This document shows positions 14,010 to 22,800 of a stretch of 43,640 nt of DNA, piece after piece; positions within the stretch are counted from its first letter, which is position 1; every line of letters begins with the position of its first letter. Position numbers and translations under genes: made by a program. This DNA comes from a virus, in the IMG/VR virus record IMGVR_UViG_3300033571_016203, positions 1 to 43,640 of that record; one strand, given 5' to 3'. The notes under the pieces were generated by a model that was given only the letters and a program-made list of their open reading frames with translations, was not told the DNA's origin and did not search any database.

Positions 14010-16085
14010 ATGGCCGTAGAAAAATCAGCACTAAGAGTAACAGAACTTGATTTTCTTTCGATCAGAGAAAATCTAAAAACGTTTTTGAGAAGTCAGTCGG
14101 AGTTTCAAGACTTTGACTTTGAAGGTTCTGGTATGGCTGTTCTGCTGGACATTCTAGCATATAATACACACTACATGGGATACTATCTCAATATGGTTGG
14201 TAATGAGATGTTCCTTGATACTGCGCAAATCAGAGCATCTGTTCTTTCTCATGCCAAGTTGATGAACTATGTTCCTAGCAGCAAGCAAGGTGCATTGTCT
14301 AAAGTCGATATTCTTGTTACACCATCTAACACAGAAGATAACGCAGCAACATCAGTCACACTTGAAAAATATACTAGACTTCTTGGATATGACAAAGACG
14401 GAATAAACTATCCTTTCGTAACGATCAATTCAAATACAGCACTAAAAACAAACGGCTCTTTTGCTTTTTCAAACGTTTTCATCAAACAAGGTGAAGTTAT
14501 CACGCTTCAATATCTTGTAGATTCTACAAATGAAAAGAGACGTTTTGAGATTCCATCAGCTAACGTAGACACAACATCTATTACAGTTTCTATTCAAGAA
14601 TCATCATCAAACACAGACACAAAAGTATACAATTTGGCTGAAGATATTACCGAACTTACAGCAAATTCGATGGTATATTTTATTGAAGAAAACGAGAATC
14701 TAAACTATTCATTCTATTTTGGTGATGGCGTTCTTGGTAAAAGACCAAAAGATGGAAATATCGTCATCTGCACATATCTCGATAACGTCGGTGCACAATC
14801 AAATAACATCACAGGATTCACATTTACAGATCAAATTGGTGGTGAGTATAAAGATAATGTTACTGTTTCATCTGTTGTTTCTTCTTATGGTGGATCAGAT
14901 AAAGAATCAATTGAACAAGTTCGATTCCGTGCACCATATTTCTACACAACACAAAACAGAGCAGTGACTAAAAACGATTACGAAACACTTCTTCTAAAAG
15001 ACTACAACTATATTGATTCTGTTTCTGTTTGGGGCGGTGAAGACAATGAACCTGTTGTCTATGGAAAAGTTTATATTTCTATCAAAACAAAAGGCAATTA
15101 CCAGCTAACAAATTTTGAAAAAGAGCAAATCAAAGAAGAACTGATTCAAAGCAGAAACATATTGACAGTTACACCAGAAATCATTGATCCAGATTACACA
15201 TATATTATGATTCAAGGTTCTGTAACGTATGATTCAAAAGTCACATCAAAAACGGCTGGTCAGCTAGAGCAGTTAGTCAAAGCTGCTATTTCTGACTATA
15301 ATGATCAGGAACTTTCTGACTTTACCTCTACATTCAGAAAATCCAAACTTCAAACTTATATCGAAAGCTGTGATCCTTCTATCACTGGCTGTGATATTGA
15401 TGTTTATGTTCAGAAACGAGTACCTATGTTACTCGAATCAACACGGACATATAACATTCAATACAAGATGCCGATTAAACAATTACCACATGAAGATAAA
15501 CTTTCAACTTATCCAGAAATTGAAGTTTATGATACGTCTGGTGTTTCAAGAAATGTGTTTATTGAAGAAGTTCCAGAAGCTCAAACTGGAATCGAGAGAA
15601 TAGACATTATCAATTCTGGTACCAATTATGTAAGTGCACCAACAGTTACTATCAAGGGAGATGGTAGAGGTGCTACAGCTACAGCAAGAGTACTCAGTGG
15701 AAGATTGTTTGCTATTGATATCACAAATGCTGGTTCTGACTATTCAACTGCAACTGTCGAATTGAGTGGTGGTGATGGTTTTGGTGCATCTGTTGTTCCT
15801 GTTCTTCAGTCCAAAATTGGTACACTAAGAACATATTATTATAAAACAAACGGCGAAAAAGTCATTGTAAATAGTAATGCAGGCACAGTCAACTATTCTA
15901 CAGGTACAATCACACTCGACAGCTTGAAAGTATTCTCTGTGATGGAAAATGATTTCTATGATGAAGATATTCTAACATTCAAAATTCAAGCAGACGAGGA
16001 TATCATTAGACCACTAAGAAATAGAATACTTGTTATAGATGATAGTGATGCAAAAAGCAAACAAATTACAATGATTGCAGAATAA
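14010..16085 (+). CDS. 6: baseplate wedge subunit (gp6-like, baseplate J family)
   Basis: 691 residues, against 660 in T4. gp6 forms the continuous ring around the hub that joins the wedges. Seen: N-terminal 'LDFLSIRENLKTFLRSQSEFQDFDFEGSGMAVLLDILAYNTHYMGYYLNMVGNEMFLDTAQ' region in parts (about 15-75), the J-domain stretch GEYKDNVTVSSVVSSYGGSD with 'IEQVRFRAPYFYTTQNRAVTKNDYETLLL', and the C-terminal dimer part. An extra module of about 75 residues (about 527-601) carries two IxxITNAGSxY-type repeats that also occur in the gp7 and gp8 proteins here. T4 gp6 has no such module that I know of. Confidence 0.93.
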   Translation: MAVEKSALRVTELDFLSIRENLKTFLRSQSEFQDFDFEGSGMAVLLDILAYNTHYMGYYLNMVGNEMFLDTAQIRASVLSHAKLMNYVPSSKQGALSKVDILVTPSNTEDNAATSVTLEKYTRLLGYDKDGINYPFVTINSNTALKTNGSFAFSNVFIKQGEVITLQYLVDSTNEKRRFEIPSANVDTTSITVSIQESSSNTDTKVYNLAEDITELTANSMVYFIEENENLNYSFYFGDGVLGKRPKDGNIVICTYLDNVGAQSNNITGFTFTDQIGGEYKDNVTVSSVVSSYGGSDKESIEQVRFRAPYFYTTQNRAVTKNDYETLLLKDYNYIDSVSVWGGEDNEPVVYGKVYISIKTKGNYQLTNFEKEQIKEELIQSRNILTVTPEIIDPDYTYIMIQGSVTYDSKVTSKTAGQLEQLVKAAISDYNDQELSDFTSTFRKSKLQTYIESCDPSITGCDIDVYVQKRVPMLLESTRTYNIQYKMPIKQLPHEDKLSTYPEIEVYDTSGVSRNVFIEEVPEAQTGIERIDIINSGTNYVSAPTVTIKGDGRGATATARVLSGRLFAIDITNAGSDYSTATVELSGGDGFGASVVPVLQSKIGTLRTYYYKTNGEKVIVNSNAGTVNYSTGTITLDSLKVFSVMENDFYDEDILTFKIQADEDIIRPLRNRILVIDDSDAKSKQITMIAE

Positions 16086-16086
16086 C

Positions 16087-18438
16087 ATGATATCAAATAA
16101 TAAAATCAGCCATCTTATAAACTCTCAAGTTCCTTTCTTCGTAAGAAACGACCATCAGGCGTTTGTCACATTTCTTGAGAAGTATTATGAGTATCTAGAA
16201 CAACAAGATAAAGCTGTCAATACAGTCAAAAACATACAAACTTATTTTGATGTTGATTTGACACCAGATGACTATGCCAACAAGCTATATTCGATCTTTA
16301 TGAACTTTCTACCAGACTTTGCTCTGGCAGATAAAGATATTCTAATCAAAAATATCAAAGATTTCTATAGAGCTAAAGGTACAGAAAAAGCTACCAGATT
16401 TCTTTTTCGGATCTTATATAACGAAGAGATTGATTTTTATTATCCTAAAAAAGATATTCTCAGAGCATCTGACGGTAAATGGTTTATTCAAAAATCATTA
16501 CGAGTTACAGACACAAAGTTAAACTCGACTGCAAATACATCTATTTTTGCTCTTGAGAAATTCGTATCAACTCAGATAGTAGGTAATACATCCTTAGCAT
16601 CAGCAATCGTTGAACGTGTTGATAGATATTTTGAACAAGGTCAACAGATTGACGAACTCATTCTATCAAACATAAATGGTGAGTTTTCGGATGGTGAAAC
16701 AATCTTTACTCTATCAGATGGTTTAGTTCCATTAACATCAAATGTGTTTGGTGGTGTTATCAGTTCGATATCAATCACAAATGCTGGTTCAAACTATACA
16801 GTTGGTGATCCAGTCATATTTGTTAGCAACACAGGTACAGGAGCATGTGCTACTGTAACATCGGTTTCAACTGGTAACGTTGCTGATATCACTGTTCTAT
16901 ATGGTGGTGCTGGTTATCAAAATGGAAATTTCTTGTTGATCTCTGGCGGTGGTGGTGCTGGTGCAAACGCTAATGTGACATCAGTTCTTGCCGATGGATC
17001 AGTTCATCCCAATTCATATAACATTGTTGCAAGCACAATTTCACTTGAAACTAATACACCAATCAATAATGCAACGTATAGCAATCTAAATTCAGCAAAT
17101 GCAAATTCATGGATTGCAAATGGTATGTCATATTGGGTATATGCCAACACAGGTCCAGCAAGATCGATTTTGATTCTTAACTCAGGACTGAACTATACTT
17201 CAAAACCATCAATCAGTATTTTGCCCAATACAGTCATATTTGGATTGGGTATTCTTGGTGCCATGGAAATTGCTAATGGCGGACAGAATTATCAAATTGG
17301 TGATGTAATTGAATTTATCAATGTACCTGGTGGTTACGGCACAGGTGCTGTAGCAAATGTCACAAATGTAGATAATCAAAATGCGAATGCAATCAGTCAA
17401 GTTAGATTCCAACAAATTCCTGGACACTTTGTCGGTGGATCAGGATTTGATGAAAACTTCTTACCTAGAGCAAACGTAATTTCTGGAACAGGCAATGGTG
17501 CTAATATCGTTGTCAAAGCAATACTTGGTTCTGGTGCAAATCTTACATCACTGACATCATCTATTGGTGCTATTCAGTCAATTTCTATTACTAATAGAGG
17601 TACTGGTTATTTACCAGATACGACAATTGATCTTACTGGTAGTGGTGATGGAAGAGCACAAGCTACTCCATTCATCGTTCAGGGTGCATATTCGTATCCA
17701 GGTAGATATCTGAATGATGATGGTCATATTAGCTCATATAACTTTTTGGAAGATAGAGATTATTATCAAATATTCTCTTATGTAATTAAATCAACAAAGT
17801 CAATTGCTGATTACAGAACAGCAGTGAAAGACATCAATCATCCTGCTGGACTAAAGATTTTCGGTGAATATGATTATGTGAATGAAAACATTGGCAGTGA
17901 AGTTTCCGCAGATGAAGATGCAAACACAATTTATAATGTTGAAGCTGCTGGATACGTAAACACAACAAGCTATATTACTGTAGCTAAAACTTATGAGAAA
18001 ACAGGTAATCTGATAAACGTTTCATATGCTTCTCATGGATTGAGTGCAAACGCTAACGTATACCTTGAGTTTACAAGCGGCAATTTTGCAAATGTTCAAA
18101 ACAGTCTTTATATGATTGCAAATAGCTTTAGTAACTATTTCTACGTCGTTCAAAAAAGCAATGTTTTGAATATATCAATAACCAATGCAGGTCTTTTGTA
18201 CAATGCTAACAGCTATCTAATTATCACGGGAGACGGAAAAGGTGCTAACGCATCTTTCACAACTAATGCTAATGGTTCTATCGTTTCCGTAAACATTAGA
18301 GAGCCAGGCATCGGATACACATTTGCGCCAACTGTAACTGCGAATGGGTCAAATTCAGTAGCAGCAACTTTCACCGCAAGAATATCATATGCAGGCGATA
18401 CATCTGGTAATGTTTTTGTGACTAAGATTCGTTCATAA
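16087..18438 (+). CDS. 7: baseplate wedge initiator (gp7-like, reduced)
   Basis: 783 residues from the ATG at 16087, directly after the gp6 stop; an in-frame TTG at 16075 inside gp6 is less likely. T4 gp7 is 1032 aa. The key match is IKNIKDFYRAKGTEKATRFLFRILYNEEIDFYYP-type sequence (about 95-125), equivalent to the T4 segment FYSTKGIEASYKFLFKVLYNEEV, and the following DILRASDGKW. INHPAGLKIFGEYD late in the protein matches the T4 HPVGFGF region. The N-terminal propeller-like part of T4 gp7 is missing. Instead there are at least four 'ISITNAGSNY...' beta modules (about 222-305, 358-440, 490-540, 693-770). Gp7 starts wedge assembly with gp10 and gp8. Confidence 0.78.
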   Translation: MISNNKISHLINSQVPFFVRNDHQAFVTFLEKYYEYLEQQDKAVNTVKNIQTYFDVDLTPDDYANKLYSIFMNFLPDFALADKDILIKNIKDFYRAKGTEKATRFLFRILYNEEIDFYYPKKDILRASDGKWFIQKSLRVTDTKLNSTANTSIFALEKFVSTQIVGNTSLASAIVERVDRYFEQGQQIDELILSNINGEFSDGETIFTLSDGLVPLTSNVFGGVISSISITNAGSNYTVGDPVIFVSNTGTGACATVTSVSTGNVADITVLYGGAGYQNGNFLLISGGGGAGANANVTSVLADGSVHPNSYNIVASTISLETNTPINNATYSNLNSANANSWIANGMSYWVYANTGPARSILILNSGLNYTSKPSISILPNTVIFGLGILGAMEIANGGQNYQIGDVIEFINVPGGYGTGAVANVTNVDNQNANAISQVRFQQIPGHFVGGSGFDENFLPRANVISGTGNGANIVVKAILGSGANLTSLTSSIGAIQSISITNRGTGYLPDTTIDLTGSGDGRAQATPFIVQGAYSYPGRYLNDDGHISSYNFLEDRDYYQIFSYVIKSTKSIADYRTAVKDINHPAGLKIFGEYDYVNENIGSEVSADEDANTIYNVEAAGYVNTTSYITVAKTYEKTGNLINVSYASHGLSANANVYLEFTSGNFANVQNSLYMIANSFSNYFYVVQKSNVLNISITNAGLLYNANSYLIITGDGKGANASFTTNANGSIVSVNIREPGIGYTFAPTVTANGSNSVAATFTARISYAGDTSGNVFVTKIRS

Positions 18439-18441
18439 ATA
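18434..18441 (+). promoter_or_regulatory. possible late promoter before gp8 (CATAAATA)
   Basis: CATAAATA (7 of 8), overlapping the gp7 stop codon. The predicted start is near 18447, with a leader of about 21 bases holding AAGGAAG before the ATG at 18468. The A/T run continues as TATAAAAAATATAATC, so the exact element is uncertain. Confidence 0.45.
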
Positions 18442-18467
18442 TAAAAAATATAATCTAAGGAAGAAAA

Positions 18468-19796
18468 ATGACATCTTCTACTTTTGTAGACTTGAGAATC
18501 AATAATGCAGAGCAACTAAAAGAATCTGCTTCAGAACCAAGCCCAAACACAAAGATTTTCTTGACCTTTGGTAAAGTTGATGCTTGGCCAAACGAATCTT
18601 CTCCAAACGTGTCCAATTCATCTATGGCTACCATATATGAAGTGTGGTCGAATATGATTGGTGGCAAGAGAATACTTGGTGGTGATATGATGCATGTTAT
18701 ACCAAGATTTGATTGGGTATCAAATACTGTTTATATAGCTTATGATCACATGAATCCCAATCTCTTTGATGGTAATACTAAATTCTATGTTCTGAACAGT
18801 GACTTCTCAGTCTACAAATGCATAGCCAATAATAGCGGTGGAGCATCAACAGTAGAACCATCATCTTATAATACTGGCGCAACTGTGTCAACATCTGACG
18901 GTTATGTCTGGAAATACATGTATACTCTCAATGATGCAGAGAGAGTTAGATTCACAACAGACAATTATATTCCTGTAAAAACACTCTCACTAAATGACGG
19001 TTCATTGCAGTGGCAGGTACAAAGTTCGGCAACAGAAGGCAGCATTGAATCAATCTTTGTCGCAAATGTCGGACAAAATTATACAAACACATCAAATATA
19101 ACGATTACTATTACTGGTGATGGTCAATCTGCTACGGCAATTCCATCGTTGAACACTTCAACTAATACAATCTCAAGCATCATTATAACCAATCCTGGTA
19201 CAGGCTATTCATATGCAACAGCAACAGTAACAGATGTTGGTACTGGAACAGGTGCAGTCCTACGTCCCATTATTAGTCCTATTGGCGGTCATGGATCTGA
19301 TCCACTCTATGAATTGGGTGGCAAAAATATTATGTTTGATGTGAAATTAAGATATTCTGAAGAAGGTATTCTTCAGGCAACAAATGACTTTAGACAAATA
19401 GCTCTATTGAAAGATCCTTATTTGAAGGGTTCAACAAACGTTGCTACCAACACTGCATTCAGTCAAGCATACAGTATTACAGCATCAGGTTCAGGCAACT
19501 ATACACAAGATGAATTTGTCTATCAAGGAATAAATCTAGCATCTGCTACATTCAGCGGAAAAGTGCTATCATGGGATTCCACAACAAGTAAACTTCTTCT
19601 TATAAATACAACAGGAACTCCCACTGCTGCTCAATCACTCATTGGTGACTCAAGTTTTACAGTTCGTGCTATCAGTAGCGCCGAACAAGGTGATTTGAAA
19701 AAATATAGTGGTAGAATTTTGTATGTTGATAATATAAAACCTGTTACAAGAGCAACAGATCAAATAGAAGACTTCAAAATAGTAGTGAAGTTTTAG
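18468..19796 (+). CDS. 8: baseplate wedge subunit (gp8-like)
   Basis: 442 residues, against 334 in T4. gp8 forms a dimer in the wedge that binds gp6, gp7 and gp10. The N-terminal half follows the family: 'FLTFGKVDAWPNESSPN' (about 28-44), RILGGDMMHVIPRFDWVSNTVY, DGYVWKYMYTLNDAERVRF. The C-terminal half has YELGGKNIMFDVKLRYSEE and FRQIALLKDPYLKGSTN. An extra beta module (about 185-275, SIFVANVGQNYTNT and IIITNPGTGYSYA) is inserted between them and explains the added length. AAGGAAG precedes the ATG. Confidence 0.9.
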   Translation: MTSSTFVDLRINNAEQLKESASEPSPNTKIFLTFGKVDAWPNESSPNVSNSSMATIYEVWSNMIGGKRILGGDMMHVIPRFDWVSNTVYIAYDHMNPNLFDGNTKFYVLNSDFSVYKCIANNSGGASTVEPSSYNTGATVSTSDGYVWKYMYTLNDAERVRFTTDNYIPVKTLSLNDGSLQWQVQSSATEGSIESIFVANVGQNYTNTSNITITITGDGQSATAIPSLNTSTNTISSIIITNPGTGYSYATATVTDVGTGTGAVLRPIISPIGGHGSDPLYELGGKNIMFDVKLRYSEEGILQATNDFRQIALLKDPYLKGSTNVATNTAFSQAYSITASGSGNYTQDEFVYQGINLASATFSGKVLSWDSTTSKLLLINTTGTPTAAQSLIGDSSFTVRAISSAEQGDLKKYSGRILYVDNIKPVTRATDQIEDFKIVVKF

Positions 19797-19835
19797 AGAC
19801 ACGAAATTCACTGAAATTCTAAAAAGGAAAAATAA

Positions 19836-22800
19836 ATGGTCGCTAATACAGCTAACTTGGCCCTTCTTTCAACAGCAGAAATTGATGCTGCTTTGCCTGT
19901 TCCTGAGCCAACATTGACTACGAATTTTAATGTTTCACCATACTATGATGATTATGATAAGACAAAAGACTTCTATCGTATTCTTTTCAAGCCAGGTTAT
20001 GCTGTTCAAGCAAGAGAACTTACACAAATCCAAACGCTGACGCAAAATCAAATTGATAGATTTGGTAAACACGTTTTCCGTGAAGGAAGTATCGTACTTC
20101 CTGGCGAGTTCATTATCGAAAATGATGTCGATTATGTCAAAGTTAGAGACGTTGACAATAGCAACAATTCTGTTACTATCAGCGATTATTTGGATCAAAC
20201 TCTAGTAAGTTCCAATACAGGTATTCAAGCGTATGTAATCAATGTAGAAGATGGCACAGAGGCAAGTTCAAACACAAAGACTGCTTATCTTAGATATCTC
20301 AATTCATCAAATACAAACACAAGCATCAAAACTTTCCAAACAAACGATGTTTTGACTTGTAACAATGGAACACTTATTGTTTATAATACTGCTAACAATG
20401 TTGGTAAAGGATCTAGATTCGTTATTCGTGAAGGCGTATATTTCGCAAAGAGCCATTTCATCCGATTCCCAACACAATCTGTTATTTTGAATAGATATTC
20501 AACAAGTCCAACATGTCGTGTAGGATTCAAAGTACTTGAAAGCATTGTCAATGCTTCTCAGGATGCAAGTCTTCTTGATCCAGCTCTAGAATCTTCTAAC
20601 TATTCTGCTCCTGGTGCTGATAGGTTGAAGCTGTCATCTATTCTCACTGTTCGTGATTATAACGATACAGAAGGTGCACCAGACTTCGTTGAATTATTTC
20701 AAATCAAAGATGGAATCGTTACTGAAATCTATAACAGATCACAATATAACGTTTTGGGTGATGAACTTGCAACCAGAACGCTAGATGAATCTGGTGATTA
20801 TTACGTTCGTGGTCTTACTATTCGTATTAGAGAAAATCTAGACGTTGCAAATAACGGTGGCTTCTCAGCAAATGGAAGTGCAAATGTTCTTTCAATTGGT
20901 ATTGAACCAGGAAAAGCATACGTCAAAGGATATCCTGTCGAGATCCTAACAACTGATTATGTCACAACAGATAAAGCTCTTACATATTCAAACGTAAGTT
21001 CACAGTCTATAAGTGCAGGAATGGGTAATTTCATTCGTGCTAACAACTTTACTGGTAGCATCAATCAAGATTTTGGTACATCAGTTTTCCTCAAAGACGT
21101 TGCAAATAAAAGACTAACAAACGGTCTATGGGCATCAGGTGCTGCTCTTGGCAACACAATCGGTACAGCTAAAGTTCGATCAATCGAATATGATTCTGGC
21201 ACACTTGGAACACCAGATGGTGTAGTTGCCATGTATCTGACAGACATTCGAATGAATGGTACAAATGCGTTTTCTGCAACAAAAAGCATCTATGCCTCAA
21301 ACTTTGGTGGTGATGCTGTTCTAGAAGATGGTGCGGCAGTACTAAAAGATATCAACACTGATATTCTCATCTATAGTGTGGGTGCAAAAGGTATTCGTAC
21401 CGTCAAAGATACTGCTGGCAACTCACAGATGGATTATAACTTCAAGAGAACATCCTCTGTAACTGTTACTGGTGGAACACTTTCACTTACAATAACAAGT
21501 ATCACAGGTGAAGAACTGCCATATGGAACAACAACACTTTCAACAGCCGATAAGAGAGAAATCATTCTAAACGTTGATAGTGATGTTTCAATTCCAACAA
21601 CTGCTGGTGTTGTTTCTCGTTACTCTGATACTACACTTACTGGCAACGCAACATCATCGTTCACTAAATTGAATGTTGGTGATAAGATTCAGTTCAACAA
21701 CAATACCACTGTTTATTTTATCAACACAATCACTGACGCTACACACATCACAGTTGATAAAACTCTTCCAGCAGTATTGAGTGGCAACGGAATCACTAAA
21801 CTTTATAAGAACGGTGATATCATCGATCTTACCACAAAAGGCTTTACATCTGGCACTGAACGCACAGTGTCTGCAACATCCACAACATTGACTATTAACT
21901 TGAATGAATCTGCTCTAACGACAACTGGTAAGATTTCATATCCAATCAATCGTAGTGGTGCTATACAGGTCAATAAGATCCTGAAAGCAAATGCACAAGT
22001 TATGATCAACACATCAAATAATATAGCAACAACAACTGGGCCATATGCTCTTGGTTTCGCTGACGTGTTGAGAATCAATTCAATTAGAAATGCTGTAACT
22101 GGTGCTGATCTATCTGGTTCATTCACTTTTGATAACGGTCAAAGAGATGCTTTCTATGATCATGCTAGAATTACACCAACAACAACACTAGCATCTAACA
22201 CTAAGATTCTTGTATCACTTGATTATTTTGAACCATCATTCACAACTGGTAGAGGATTCTTTACAGTCGATTCTTATCCAATTGATGATTCTGCTGGATA
22301 TGATCCTGCAACTGAAATCAAGACTGAACAGATTCCAGTTTATAAGTCACCACGAACTGGTGCATATTATGATCTAAGAAACTCACTTGACTTCAGACCG
22401 GTTAAGGCTGCATCAATATCTTACACAACAAGCTCGGCTAGTGCTCCAAATAATCCAAGCACAGATACTGCATTTAGCTCAGACGTAAACGGTCTAAGAT
22501 TGCCTGTGGCATCTAGTCAGTTGACATATGACTATTCATTCTATTTGCCAAGACGTGATATTGTTGTAATTGATAAGAACAAAAAGATTTCTGTAATCAA
22601 AGGCACACCAAGCATTTCTCCAGTAACACCCTCAGTTCCTGAAGAAACAATGTTGCTCGCTGGTATTCTTGTGACACAATATCCATCTCTTGCTCTCGAT
22701 TATGCACAAAGCATTGGTCGTGCTGATCTTGGATGTGTATCAAAGAAACTATCCAATATCAGATTCACAATGAGAGATATTGGTGTTCTAAAGAACAGAA

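Noticed and set aside
16075-16086. TTG start for the gp7-like gene
   Set aside because: It lies inside gp6 in another frame; ATG at 16087 follows the gp6 stop and gives a natural N-terminus.
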